Source of the DNA: an uncultured Dialister sp.
Lineage (GTDB): Bacteria > Bacillota > Negativicutes > Veillonellales > Dialisteraceae
DNA length: 41,850 nt
Direction of reading: 5' to 3'
Assembly: GCA_900545365.1 (NCBI GenBank)
Contig: UQYL01000012.1
Span: forward strand, 1 to 41,850
The position numbers and the translations under genes are program-made. Shown here piece by piece: positions 17,201 through 25,575 of this stretch. Within the stretch, counting starts at the first letter, position 1, and every line of letters begins with the position of its first letter. A model generated the notes under the pieces. The model was given only the letters and a program-made list of their open reading frames with translations, did no database searches and was not told the DNA's origin.

Positions 17201-18666
17201 CGTATCTTATCTTCCTGCCCGCTGAAATCCGCCGATACTTCATCAGCCCGATATTCATCAAAGGACACATTCTCACCTTCTGCCGCGCCGTTCAGACTCC
17301 GCAGATGGAAGTCCCCGTCCTTCCAGACGCCGGATGCCGATACGGTTCCTGCCACTGTCCCGGATACGCCCAACTCGTCCGCAAGCGGATCCAGCGCCAT
17401 ATGATCGGCAGTAAGTTCCATACGAAATTCGCCCGTATTCAGGTCATAGGTTCCCAGACCCTGCATGAGGCCGTTGTCTGTCATAACTTCCGCCGCAGTG
17501 ACCTCAATCATTTTATCTTTCAGCAGCGCGGACAGGCTCGCTTTTTTCACAGGCATGCCTTTCACGTTGCCGTCGGAAAGCGACGCCGTCCCGTCGGCAG
17601 TCATATCCGAAAGCGGTCCGCTGAAATGCAGGACGCCGCTGAGCCTGCCGGCCACGCCGCTATCCCGAAACAGCTGCCCCGCATCCGCATCGTCGATACG
17701 CACCGTGCCTCTGATTTCGGGATCCTCTTTCAGGAAAATTTCACCATGTCCGCCGGCATTCTGCCCATTGATTTTGATGCGCAGATCTTTCAGACTCACT
17801 GCATCTTCTTCCGACGCCAGCGTAAAAGCCCCATCGGTAAAATCATAGCCGAACGCACCAAAAGAAGCGTTTTTCACTTCTCCGTCCGCCTTCCAGCGCA
17901 GCGCGCCGCCGGACTGGTGTACTTCCGCTTTTGTCACTCGAACCGTACCGCCCCGAATGTCCACCGTACCGGCAGATTCCGGAAGCTTCGACAGAAGAGG
18001 CCGAAGCGCCATCAGTGGAACATCCTCCGTACGGATCTCCGCAGCAAAATTTTTCTCATCAATATAATTCGCTTTGGCAGAAAACGCCGCGCTTTCGCAG
18101 ACCCCGTTCAGCGCCGCTTCGATCCGTCCCTGGTTCAGCCATGAAAATTGCCCTTCCGCACGGCTAATCCGATAACGCTCGCCCGACGGCAGAACGGCCT
18201 CCGCCTCCCCGTCTTTCAAGAGGACCCGTCCGCGGAAAACAGAGGGCGGCTCATTCTCCTGCTTTTTGATCAGATTCTGAATATTCCACGTTCCATCAGC
18301 TTCTTCATAAAAAGAAAGCGACGGAGAAGCGACCATCACGTCCCGAATGATCCCGGCCGCTCCCTCATCATGAATCCATGCGGAAACAGCGCCGGCGATC
18401 GTCCAGCTGACCTCAACAGAGGGCGATTTTAAAACAGCCCGCCCCCTGCTGTCTTTCAATTCCACATCAGTAAATTTCAGGTTATAGAGCGGGTCAATAT
18501 CTAATGTATTCCAGGAAATCGTCCCATTAATCTGCTCTTTTCCGGCCTCCCGAAGAAGAGGTTCCAGTTTCTGCACCGCCGCCGGACGAATCAGCAGACA
18601 GGAGACCGCCGCCAGTATCACAAAGAAAAGCGCGGCAAGAAAGAGCCTTCTCCGCGTATGCGTCAT
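14290..18666 (-). CDS. tamB: TamB/YtfN-like (DUF490) translocation and assembly protein
   Basis: A 1458-residue envelope-spanning protein. Residues about 7-27 form an N-terminal signal anchor in the inner membrane. Most of the chain is built of repetitive short beta-strands with many Gly, Asp and Val residues, as in the lipid-carrying beta-taco groove of TamB and other AsmA-like proteins. The last ~350 residues are the conserved DUF490 domain, with the motif RQAPGSETGDEMTGALFNAGL in its usual place near the C-terminus and a terminal ...YQFQF. In proteobacteria TamB works with the BamA-like TamA in outer-membrane homeostasis and phospholipid transport; here bamA lies downstream and no separate tamA is seen. 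GAGGT precedes the ATG by 6 nt. Confidence 0.95.
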   Translation of the reverse strand: MTHTRRRLFLAALFFVILAAVSCLLIRPAAVQKLEPLLREAGKEQINGTISWNTLDIDPLYNLKFTDVELKDSRGRAVLKSPSVEVSWTIAGAVSAWIHDEGAAGIIRDVMVASPSLSFYEEADGTWNIQNLIKKQENEPPSVFRGRVLLKDGEAEAVLPSGERYRISRAEGQFSWLNQGRIEAALNGVCESAAFSAKANYIDEKNFAAEIRTEDVPLMALRPLLSKLPESAGTVDIRGGTVRVTKAEVHQSGGALRWKADGEVKNASFGAFGYDFTDGAFTLASEEDAVSLKDLRIKINGQNAGGHGEIFLKEDPEIRGTVRIDDADAGQLFRDSGVAGRLSGVLHFSGPLSDMTADGTASLSDGNVKGMPVKKASLSALLKDKMIEVTAAEVMTDNGLMQGLGTYDLNTGEFRMELTADHMALDPLADELGVSGTVAGTVSASGVWKDGDFHLRSLNGAAEGENVSFDEYRADEVSADFSGQEDKIRVRFAGKGLEGRGIRLDSAAGEAQGSGMTWEIPYLNGTVGDGAFSLRGSYDNGNMNFSAEAGDVESEALSAAAGLDAGGRISLRGHISGTVERPVFDADIRVQNGHLQGAEFTELEGSLFSDGEWVTVRNLEMQTENGRHTLEGRIGLSGDHALAVHEKSEHTRLENLLKLAGLDYPLTGWFENETFIGGTLSAPEISGHFMAWDGSAAGELFQSASADYRVDGNQLKISNGLAYIYDGAAVVNGTVSADSLDLDAAMVDVNIERIFRGLPVAGKVTSRGHLAGSAASPVFSGNASSRRITILGQDIERASAAVSYENQVFSITDGRFRQKNGRFRWSGLVNAETGALRGRMDFTGWNMQDAFQVFGLPAKNIDSAMNGGMMIRGTVDDPRVSFNVTLDGGHLGSVPLGAGRLDMSYANERLTVRECYLPVGNGILAARGFAERNGAVDLTVAANGVDISWLPETAGLDSLSLAGQMTAGINLSGSLENPQADISVTVKDPRYNGIRFDEFSLMGNVSEGTVHIEQLLAVKDPYKAAVRGTMPVSALTRVPDGRNIPFDLDVEFDNADLNALAVMLDSVTSAEGPLKGRLKIAGQWDDPEIYGGVSVQDGQITAETLSEPISNIAGSLVFSGHRADFSAEAGIGGGTASALTRASWDHMKLIGYTGEAHLHAPRLNCVYYKGALDADLLLTEERGYPKVSGTVNVQNTVADIPMSFAEGGSAPDVLMDVNVNVGDGVRLYNSLLYDMTLRGNIHAMGLMSKPAMSGRVNVEKGTIRYLSNEFTVTNGNAVWGGVPDSFLPVVNISANTTVGHYKVSMDLKGPPGGFVFDMHSEPALNDTQIMTLLTLRQAPGSETGDEMTGALFNAGLQMLFSGGVQDILQNTFGLDLISVTSSLGGYYDSGSVDGNDDNYYVKIGKYLFDGFMLTATMGVNNDEENFGFRYDLKSRFGLSAWYNNDHDSYAGIDYQFQF

Positions 18667-18686
18667 ACACGTACCTCATGCAGCAG

Positions 18687-18715
18687 AATACACTTGTTTG
18701 GCCTTATCGTTTCAA
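18687..18715 (-). promoter_or_regulatory. Possible promoter for tamB
   Basis: TTGAAA (18715-18710), a 17-nt spacer and TGTATT (18692-18687) on the minus strand, ending about 20 nt before the tamB ATG. The -10 matches only four of six bases, so it is tentative. The rest of the 208-bp gap 18667-18874 is AT-rich and holds no ORF that I can support. Confidence 0.35.
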
Positions 18716-18874
18716 AAAATAAAAATGACATCTATTCATTCAATTACAGTGTAATCTTTTTGTATGACTGCTGTCCATGAAAAAATTTTTAAACTGAAAA
18801 GTACCGCATACAGAAAGACCGATCCGATCAGCTCTTTTCAGGGCCGGTCGAATCAGTTCCTGCCTTTAGATCAT

Positions 18875-20335
18875 TTATTTCTTTTCATCACGGATGACCG
18901 CCGGGATGCCGAGCGCTTTTTCCAACGTCGCCAGGCCCACATTGTAGTCATACATGGCGGTAATGTAGTTAGTCCTTGCGGAGTTCAGATTGTACTGTGC
19001 ATCGAGTACATCCAGATTGATCCCCACACCGGATTTATACCGGACCGTCGCGATCTTATAGGCTTCTTCCGCCTCGGCGACCGCTGCTTCTGTCGCCCGG
19101 ATCTTTTCCTTTGCGGAGAGGATGTTCAGATAATCCTGCCGCACTTCGAGCTCCACGCTTTCCCGTGTCTGTGCCAGCATTTCCTCCGCAGCCTTTACCG
19201 CCGCATTGGCTGATTTGATCTGCGCATCCGTAGCGCCGCCGTCCCACAGCGACCAGCTCAGTCCGCCGCTGACGTTCCATCCGTCATGTTCAAATCCGGG
19301 GAAATCATCATCTGTCCAGTTATAACCGCCGCTGACGGAGATGGTCGGCAGATAGCCGGATTTGGCCACACGTTCCTGCGCTTTGGCCGCCATATACGCA
19401 TATTTCGCCTGCAGAATCTCCCACCGGTTCGAATCGGCAACGGCCAGTGCCTGATCCATGGTAATGCTGAATTCCGGTTCAGGAAAATTCGTATCGGTCG
19501 GCACGAGTTTTGTCGACATCGGAATCCGCATGATATTATTCAGATTTGCTTCCGCAATATCTTTTGCATTTTTAGCTGTGATGTAGGCCTGCTTCGCATT
19601 GGCCAGAGACACATTGGACGACAGCACGTCAAGCTTTGCCACGATCCCCGCATCATACTGCTGCTGAACGTTGGTCAGGTGGCTGCTCAGGTTTTCCACA
19701 GATTCCCGGCTCACATCTTCCAGATTGATGGCTTCCAGATACTGATAATATGCACTGGTCGCGTTCAGTTTAGTTTCCGCTTCAGCCAGATATACCGCTT
19801 CTTCCGCCGCGTCTTTCTGATATCGTGCTGCACTGATCAGGCCTTCCACCCTTCCGCCCGTCCAGAGCGGCCAGGTCACATTCACACCGTTGCTGTACGA
19901 TTCAGCAACGACGGCTTTCTGCCCGGACGAATTCACACCGGCGCTCCGCCCCCGGCTCCCTGTGAAAGTGTAGCCCAGGCTTGGATTTTTAGCTGCTGCC
20001 GCTTCACTGACAGCCGCTTCCGCTTCCGTCAGCGAATATTCGGAAATACGGATATCCCGATTGTTTTCGATCGCCGTTGCCACAGCGCCCCGGAGATCGA
20101 TACTGATCGTTTCCGCTTCCGGCTGCCCTTCCACGACGGGGAGCTTATCCGCAAGGAGCATGTTGCTGAAATTTACCTGCTTCGCAGGCGATTCCAGTGC
20201 AGCCTGTACTGTCTGTGCCGCCGCTGCAGGCATTTCCGCCTTTTTCATATCCGCCGCTGCCGCAGGAACCGCGGCGCTGACCGCCAGTACTGCCGCCGCT
20301 GCTGTTCTGAACAGTCTGTATTTATTGTTTTTCAT
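18875..20335 (-). CDS. tolC: TolC-family outer membrane channel
   Basis: A 486-residue outer membrane efflux protein forming a trimeric channel for export systems. There is a signal peptide (cleavage around residues 26-28), then two repeats of long alpha-helical hairpins. The repeats show in the typical pairs EAAVSEAAAAKNPSLGYTF and the later YAYMAAKAQERVAKSGYLPTISVSGGYNW, with the conserved Pro-x-Leu/Ile before strands, and the closing NLDVLDAQYNLNSARTNYITAMYDYN. The gene lies 24 nt after mlaD in one operon. No inner-membrane pump or adaptor lies next to it, so it may serve several exporters, or lipid/OM homeostasis with the Mla genes. Confidence 0.93.
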   Translation of the reverse strand: MKNNKYRLFRTAAAAVLAVSAAVPAAAADMKKAEMPAAAAQTVQAALESPAKQVNFSNMLLADKLPVVEGQPEAETISIDLRGAVATAIENNRDIRISEYSLTEAEAAVSEAAAAKNPSLGYTFTGSRGRSAGVNSSGQKAVVAESYSNGVNVTWPLWTGGRVEGLISAARYQKDAAEEAVYLAEAETKLNATSAYYQYLEAINLEDVSRESVENLSSHLTNVQQQYDAGIVAKLDVLSSNVSLANAKQAYITAKNAKDIAEANLNNIMRIPMSTKLVPTDTNFPEPEFSITMDQALAVADSNRWEILQAKYAYMAAKAQERVAKSGYLPTISVSGGYNWTDDDFPGFEHDGWNVSGGLSWSLWDGGATDAQIKSANAAVKAAEEMLAQTRESVELEVRQDYLNILSAKEKIRATEAAVAEAEEAYKIATVRYKSGVGINLDVLDAQYNLNSARTNYITAMYDYNVGLATLEKALGIPAVIRDEKK

Positions 20336-20359
20336 ACTCTTTGTCCTTTCCGCGCTGCC

Positions 20360-21508
20360 TCAATACATATAACTGACGCCGACATAATTGCCGCCGCCCT
20401 CTCTTTTCTGCGGCTGAATCGTTTGCACCACAGCCCAGATACTGGGATAGATCTCATAACCGCCTTTCAGTCGAAGGGTCAGATCATTGGGGTCATATAC
20501 ATCCGCGCCGATTCGCCATTTATCAGACTCATAGGCCGCGCCTGCTCCGACTTCTCCCCGAACCAGGCCGCCGTAGATGTCCCAGTCATTTTGATGCACG
20601 CCATACTGCGCATTGACCAGTGAATCGTCACCTACAGATTCAACGCCGAGCCGAAGGAACTTTTCCTGCCCGAATTTAAATGAAAAATTCGGAGAAAATT
20701 CCCGATCTGTCGTATTATATAACAATTCGCCTTCCCCGGACAAACTGAATCCTGACATGAAAGTATCCAGCTGTCCCGACAAATCTCTCGCCTTGAAAGA
20801 AAGCTCCTTCGCATTTTCTGAGGTCACCGCCATATTATCCAGAATGACCCGCACCTGTGAGCCTGCCTGCCCGTCGTGATTGATATCGGCAAGAATCATG
20901 TTCATCTGTTTTGACATCTGATCCACATTCCCTGCGATCTGCACGCCCTGCGCAGTGAGCACCGCCAGATTTTGCGTCAGCGTATTCATATTGGCGATCA
21001 TATTCTTCATATGTTCTTGTGATTCCCGGTCAGCCACGACCGTATTCAGACCGTCCAGCAGTTTCTGCGCGGAATCCGCCAGCTGATCGACTTTCCCCAT
21101 CGCCGATTCAAAACCAGGCGCCGCCGCGCCGTGCACTGACATGCCTTCTTCCAGCAAGCCGTTCTCCAGATGACCTCCTGCCGCACGGACATACATGCCG
21201 CCCATGACGCTGCTCGACTGTATGGAGAATCCCGCGTCTTTCGGAACCTCCGAGCCGTCATAAAATCTCAGGACCAGGACCGCTTCCCCATTGACCACGG
21301 ATATCCCGTCCACCCTGCCGACTTCCACGCCGGCATACCGGATGGGATTCCCCGGCTCAATTCCTTCCGCTTCCTGAAAATAACCGGTTACATGAAAACC
21401 GTCCTTCCCGAAAAGGACAAAATGGGACAGCTGAAAAATAATTGCCCCGAAGATCAGAAGACCTGCGAGAGTAAAAGCTCCGACCTTGGCTTCCGCAGAC
21501 CATTTCAT
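20360..21508 (-). CDS. mlaD: MlaD/MCE-domain protein with a C-terminal beta-strand-rich extension
   Basis: A 382-residue MCE protein of the Mla lipid-transport system. The order is: an N-terminal transmembrane anchor (about 9-30), the MCE domain (about 37-117), a long alpha-helical stretch (about 130-245) that could form the trimeric or hexameric tube, and a beta-strand-rich end (about 250-382) finishing in VGVSYMY. E. coli MlaD has only about 180 residues and lacks the last part. The layout agrees with the Veillonella parvula MlaD, where a fused outer-membrane barrel lets the protein bridge the whole envelope. Its start overlaps the mlaF stop (ATGA), which indicates coupled translation. Confidence 0.92.
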   Translation of the reverse strand: MKWSAEAKVGAFTLAGLLIFGAIIFQLSHFVLFGKDGFHVTGYFQEAEGIEPGNPIRYAGVEVGRVDGISVVNGEAVLVLRFYDGSEVPKDAGFSIQSSSVMGGMYVRAAGGHLENGLLEEGMSVHGAAAPGFESAMGKVDQLADSAQKLLDGLNTVVADRESQEHMKNMIANMNTLTQNLAVLTAQGVQIAGNVDQMSKQMNMILADINHDGQAGSQVRVILDNMAVTSENAKELSFKARDLSGQLDTFMSGFSLSGEGELLYNTTDREFSPNFSFKFGQEKFLRLGVESVGDDSLVNAQYGVHQNDWDIYGGLVRGEVGAGAAYESDKWRIGADVYDPNDLTLRLKGGYEIYPSIWAVVQTIQPQKREGGGNYVGVSYMY

Positions 21509-22260
21509 TCCCTCTCACCCCCAGGACCTTCCGGCGATTCCCAGCCGTGAATAAACTGCTGTACTCTTCTGTCTTTTGACCGATACAGGCTTTCTTTCGT
21601 ACCAATCTCCAAAAATGAACCTTCATATAAAAACGCCATGCGGTCCGCAATTGCTTCAGCTGATTTCATATCATGCGTAACTACGACGCTTGTCGCGCGC
21701 ATTTCCGCCTGCGTCCGCCGGATCAGATGACTGATTGCCGTTGATCGGATCGGATCCAGCCCGGCTGTCGGCTCGTCATACAGGATAATCTGCGGATCCA
21801 GCGCCGTAGCCCGCGCCAGACTGACCCGCTTTTTCATGCCCCCCGACAAATTGGCAGGCATCATTTCTTCAATCCCGTCCAGTCCCACCATGTGAAGTTT
21901 CCGCTTCACAACAGCATCAATCTCCTCTTCTGTCAGCTTTTCATGCTGTCGGAGACCAAAAGCCACATTCTCCTTTATATTCATCGAATCAAAGAGCGCT
22001 GAATACTGAAAGACCATGCCCATATGCCTCCGCTCCTCATTCAGCGCGTCCTCCTCCATGTCCGCCACATTGCAGCCATTGACCAGGACTTCTCCCTCAT
22101 CCGGTTTCAGCAGGCCGATGATCAGCTTGAGGATCGTAGATTTCCCGGAACCTGACGCTCCCAGGATCACCATAGTCTCCCCGTCTTCCACTGTAAGATT
22201 GACATCTCTCAGTACCTGCCTGCCGCCGAAAGCCTTGTATACATGCATCAGTTCAATCAT
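21505..22260 (-). CDS. mlaF: MlaF-type ABC transporter ATPase
   Basis: A 251-residue ATP-binding subunit powering phospholipid transport by the MlaFED complex at the inner membrane. All ABC motifs are intact: Walker A GASGSGKST (34-42), Q-loop near VFQYSALF (83-90), signature LSGGMKKR (138-145), Walker B IILYDEP (158-164) and the switch histidine in VVTHDMKSA. The short FDSMNIKENVAFGLR stretch is typical of MlaF rather than of other ATPases. It is co-translated with mlaD and starts 9 nt after mlaE. Confidence 0.95.
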   Translation of the reverse strand: MIELMHVYKAFGGRQVLRDVNLTVEDGETMVILGASGSGKSTILKLIIGLLKPDEGEVLVNGCNVADMEEDALNEERRHMGMVFQYSALFDSMNIKENVAFGLRQHEKLTEEEIDAVVKRKLHMVGLDGIEEMMPANLSGGMKKRVSLARATALDPQIILYDEPTAGLDPIRSTAISHLIRRTQAEMRATSVVVTHDMKSAEAIADRMAFLYEGSFLEIGTKESLYRSKDRRVQQFIHGWESPEGPGGERE

Positions 22261-22269
22261 ATGTCTTCC

Positions 22270-23034
22270 TCAGAAAAGAATCGAAGACAGCAGATAATTT
22301 GCTGCAAAAAGCATAATAATGGAATACACCACAGACTGTGTCGTCGCCCGTCCGACTCCTTCCGCACCGGCGGTGCAGGTCATCCCTCTGTCACAGCCGA
22401 CGAGCGCTACGATCATGCCGAAAATCACCGATTTGATCATTCCGATATAAATATCAGAAGGCCCGCAGAAGACATCGATAGAATGCAGGAACGTATAAGC
22501 CGATACATTGTCCGCCAGAGAAGCCACAATCATGCCTCCCGCAATGCCGATCGTCACGCCGAATACATTCAGTATGGGAAGCATTGTCAGGCAGGCTACA
22601 AAACGGGGCACCACCAGGTAGGCGACCGGATTTACCGCCATACACCGAAGCGCATCGATCTGTTCTGTCACCCGCATGGTGCCGAGCTCCGCCGTGATAG
22701 CCGCGCCGACACGGCCCGCCAGAACGACACCGCACAATACGGGACCCAACTCCCGGCCCATGCCGATCGCTACGATGCCGCCTATGGAAAATTCCGCGCC
22801 GTACTTGATCAGCTCGCTTGAAATCTGTATGGACAGCACCATCCCCGTAAAAAGGAGGGTCAGCCCGACGATGGGCAGCGACTTCACGCCGAGTGCGAGA
22901 CACTGTCTTGCCGTCTCATGCCCGCTGATCTTATGCAGCTGGCGGAGTGCGGAAAAAAACAGAAGGACTACCGCGCCCAACTGGTGAAACAGTCCGATCG
23001 TATTCCTTCCCAGTGATTCCAGGAAATCCGCCAA
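22270..23034 (-). CDS. mlaE: MlaE-type ABC transporter permease
   Basis: A 254-residue inner-membrane permease of the MlaFED lipid transporter, of normal family length, with about five or six hydrophobic segments. The conserved central block GMGRELGPVLCGVVLAGRVGAAITAELGTMRVTEQIDALRCM (split here as GRELGPVL, GRVGAAITAELG and TEQIDAL) is the MlaE signature. The start is a TTG with GGAGGGAGGGG just upstream; the alternative is a start deeper in the first helix. It is the first gene of the mlaE-mlaF-mlaD-tolC operon, driven by the promoter at 23068-23096. No mlaB, mlaC or mlaA gene is seen nearby. Confidence 0.95.
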   Translation of the reverse strand: MADFLESLGRNTIGLFHQLGAVVLLFFSALRQLHKISGHETARQCLALGVKSLPIVGLTLLFTGMVLSIQISSELIKYGAEFSIGGIVAIGMGRELGPVLCGVVLAGRVGAAITAELGTMRVTEQIDALRCMAVNPVAYLVVPRFVACLTMLPILNVFGVTIGIAGGMIVASLADNVSAYTFLHSIDVFCGPSDIYIGMIKSVIFGMIVALVGCDRGMTCTAGAEGVGRATTQSVVYSIIMLFAANYLLSSILF

Positions 23035-23067
23035 GGCCTACCCCTCCCTCCTATCATGATTATTATT

Positions 23068-23096
23068 ATAATACATCAAAGGTAAGTAAAATTCAA
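23068..23096 (-). promoter_or_regulatory. Promoter for the mlaE-mlaF-mlaD-tolC operon
   Basis: TTGAAT (23096-23091), 17 nt, TATTAT (23073-23068) on the minus strand; a TATAAT also lies 3 nt further on. It stands about 34 nt before the mlaE start. The remaining gap (23097-23220) shows nothing else I can name. Confidence 0.55.
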
Positions 23097-23220
23097 ACAC
23101 TGTTCATACGGAACACTTTCCGCATTTTCTCCCGGGAAATTTTTAGACTTCCGAAAATTTAAGCCGGTCTTCGCTCTTTCTGTATCAGCAGACGCAGTGC
23201 TCTCCCAGCATAAACCACGT

Positions 23221-23247
23221 AAAAAAAGAAGCAGCTTCCGCTGCCTC
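23221..23247 (-). terminator. Intrinsic terminator after the S55-domain gene
   Basis: An 8-bp stem (23228-23235 with 23240-23247, one G-U pair), a 4-nt loop and seven T on the minus strand, right after the stop codon. Confidence 0.88.
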
Positions 23248-23249
23248 TC

Positions 23250-25178
23250 TCATTTGGCTTCCTGCTCATCCCCGGATTTCGTATTCTCCCCTTTTTTCTC
23301 CATCTCTTCCTTTTCCTGATTTTTCATTTTGAGCATCATCTGATTCCGGCTCTCACGATCTTCTTTCAGCTTTTTCAGCGCTTCGTCCCGTTCCTCCTGA
23401 GGAAGCACGCGGAACGTAAATTGGCCGTCTCCGTAAATGACATAATCCGTCTCCACGCGGCTGACAGCATTCTCCTGTCCTTTGGCCCCGTCTTTATCTT
23501 TCTTTTCATTTTTCAGATACGATGGTTTTTCGGACGGTTTCTTGTTCTGAATCTGCGCCTTCTTCGCTCCGTCTCCGTCTTTTGAAATCATGCTGACTTC
23601 CGGATCGAGAATTTCCGCCACGAGCTGATTGTTCTGATCCTCCCGCATCAATTTTCCCTGAAGATCTTCAAAATCTTTGTATGTGCGCAGGCGTTCCAGT
23701 ATCTCGTCTGTCAGATTATATTTCTGCTGCTGAATCAGGTAAGGCAGCGGCACGACGCCTCCCCCGCGGATTTCAAGAATCATTTCTCCGTAAGGCTGAT
23801 CTTTCGGCACCGTAAACGTCAGATCTTTATAAAAGATCTCTCCTCTGTACGGTTCCAGCCGCGCACGGATAAAGACCTGATCTCCGGGGCTCACGATAAT
23901 GGGCGACGCCGTCGCGTCCAGAAGCTGCGCCGTTCTTCGCTCTTCCGTCACATCCATATCTACCTGGATCCGACGAAGCGGATATTTCTCAAACCGATTC
24001 TGCTCCAATATTTTAAGCACATTATACAGCTCATCCACACTGCGCTCCGCTACATCTGTCTGCGACCAGTATAGATTCTTTCTTGTAAAAGGTCTCTGCG
24101 TTTCATTATCCGGATAGAGCGTATAGGTCAGCTCTACGCTGCCCGCGCCTCTGCGGTCAATTACGCGGCTCACCGCGTTGTACACGGAAGTCGCCGCCAG
24201 CGTCGGCAGCAGCTCCTCATCCCGGATCATGCGCACGCTCAGGTCTTTCCTGGTCTTCTGATCCCGGTCGGAGACCGCCGCGTGAAGCGCCACAAAATCC
24301 GGCGTCTCTCCGCTGATACCGCTGATGCCTGCGCCGCGATCCTGATTGACTTCTCCGATCTCCGCGCCGACCGAACCGAGTTTAAACGGTGTATTCTGAC
24401 TGGGAATGACAGTAAATATATAAGAATTGTGCATGAAATAACCGCTGTTTCCCTTTTCCATAAACGGATGACCAAAAGCAATCATGCGGTCTCCATCCAC
24501 ATAGGTCACCGTGCCCACCGCGCCGAGTTTCAGATCGCCCGTCACAAGGGAGGCTGCGACAGACCCGCCTGCTTCCAGAGGGACCGGCTTCTCTTCCCCG
24601 TCTGCGGCAGCGGCGGAATACGGCGTCATGTGAAAATCTTTCATCTTCCCGGAGAGATACTCCATAGCGTTTTGTGTGTACCCCGATGCCATAAGAGGCG
24701 TTTCCAGCGGAATCAGATCCGGAGACGGCTCCGGGATCAGCGATTTCTTCCCATCATCGACAAGCCACAGCTTCAGCATATCCGAGATCGGCGTCACCAT
24801 TCCGATCCGTCCGCCGGACTGCGGGAAACCGTACGCGATCGCGCCGAGAAGGCGCCCGTCGATATAGACAGGGCTCCCGCTCATTCCCTGCGCGATCCCA
24901 TTGGTCTCATCAATGACCGGGCCGGACACCCGAACAAGCACGAGATCTCCGCCGGAAGCGCCGCGGCCTTTCAGAACGCCAAGGACTTCCACATCAAAAG
25001 AAGAGATATCCTGCCCGTGAACCACCGTTTTCGCATAGCCCCGCATGCCTTCTCTGACTTCTGAAAGCGGCAGGAATCCGCTGTCTTCCGCCAATGCCGG
25101 CGCTCCGGCAGCACCCGCCAGAGAAATGCAGATCGCTGCGGCAAGCAGCTTCGCTTTTCGTTTCCAAAGATTCAGCAT
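23250..25178 (-). CDS. Exported SpoIVB peptidase S55-domain protein
   Basis: A 642-residue exported protein. A signal peptide (cleavage near ALA, residue 30) is followed by an S55-peptidase-like region. It holds GMSGSP (98-103), the sequence around the catalytic serine of S55 peptidases, and FGHPF (235-239), the likely histidine site. The order Ser-then-His is opposite to the one I recall for SpoIVB. The rest has beta-rich parts (about 250-480) and a highly charged Lys/Glu-rich tail (about 530-642) that is probably disordered. It follows the small biotinyl-like lipoprotein gene by 53 nt and ends at a terminator. AGGAG stands 6 nt before the ATG. No sporulation genes are nearby, so an envelope role is inferred. 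Confidence 0.82.
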   Translation of the reverse strand: MLNLWKRKAKLLAAAICISLAGAAGAPALAEDSGFLPLSEVREGMRGYAKTVVHGQDISSFDVEVLGVLKGRGASGGDLVLVRVSGPVIDETNGIAQGMSGSPVYIDGRLLGAIAYGFPQSGGRIGMVTPISDMLKLWLVDDGKKSLIPEPSPDLIPLETPLMASGYTQNAMEYLSGKMKDFHMTPYSAAAADGEEKPVPLEAGGSVAASLVTGDLKLGAVGTVTYVDGDRMIAFGHPFMEKGNSGYFMHNSYIFTVIPSQNTPFKLGSVGAEIGEVNQDRGAGISGISGETPDFVALHAAVSDRDQKTRKDLSVRMIRDEELLPTLAATSVYNAVSRVIDRRGAGSVELTYTLYPDNETQRPFTRKNLYWSQTDVAERSVDELYNVLKILEQNRFEKYPLRRIQVDMDVTEERRTAQLLDATASPIIVSPGDQVFIRARLEPYRGEIFYKDLTFTVPKDQPYGEMILEIRGGGVVPLPYLIQQQKYNLTDEILERLRTYKDFEDLQGKLMREDQNNQLVAEILDPEVSMISKDGDGAKKAQIQNKKPSEKPSYLKNEKKDKDGAKGQENAVSRVETDYVIYGDGQFTFRVLPQEERDEALKKLKEDRESRNQMMLKMKNQEKEEMEKKGENTKSGDEQEAK

Positions 25179-25231
25179 AAAAAACTCCTATTATACCCTC
25201 TGTCACCGTCCCTGCTTACGGACAGCAACGT

Positions 25232-25531
25232 TCATTCTTTTTCCAGAACGGCAATGATTTCCGCTCTTTCGACTTTCTGCCCGGGCTCCGCGCGGACTTC
25301 CCTGACCGTCCCGTCAGCCGTCGCCTTAGCCGCCGGTACAGGTCCCGCCAGAGTATCGACTGCCGCCAGCATCTCGCCTTCCTGTACTTTCGTCCCCGCC
25401 GCCACAACAGACAGGATCGTTCCGCCTAAGACCGCCCGTTCCATGATCAGCTCTCCCGCTGCCGACACCGCGCCGGAACAGGCCGTCATCAGCAGGAAAG
25501 CCGCTGCCAAGGCACAGATTTTCCGTTTCAT
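25232..25531 (-). CDS. Small exported protein with a biotinyl/lipoyl-like domain
   Basis: A 99-residue product with an N-terminal signal sequence. It is either a lipoprotein (MTAC, Cys18) or is cleaved after VSA, leaving about 75 residues. These look like a biotinyl/lipoyl or HlyD-type barrel: LGGTILSVVAAGTKVQEGEML, then ATADGTVREVRAEPGQKVE. The usual modified lysine context (EAMKM) is missing; it reads VPAAKATADG instead, so attachment of a cofactor is doubtful. The ATG at 25531 has GGAGG 5 nt before it; an upstream start four codons earlier has none. It is co-oriented with the S55 gene. I cannot assign a function. Confidence 0.72.
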   Translation of the reverse strand: MKRKICALAAAFLLMTACSGAVSAAGELIMERAVLGGTILSVVAAGTKVQEGEMLAAVDTLAGPVPAAKATADGTVREVRAEPGQKVERAEIIAVLEKE

Positions 25532-25575
25532 AACTGCCTCCATTTTTCTCTCTTATTTTGGGTTTGATTTTTTCT

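Noticed and set aside
15997..18144. A 715-codon open frame on the plus strand
   Set aside because: It lies wholly antisense to tamB, has no recognised domain and an odd His/Arg-rich composition typical of the shadow of a real gene.
18811..18849. A terminator after tolC
   Set aside because: Only a 5-bp GACCG/CGGTC outer stem with a poorly paired interior and TTTCTG after it; too weak to call, so tolC may read into tamB.
25185..25200. A TATAAT just before the S55 gene as its promoter
   Set aside because: It is so close to the ATG that the start site would fall beyond the AGGAG ribosome site; chance match is more likely.
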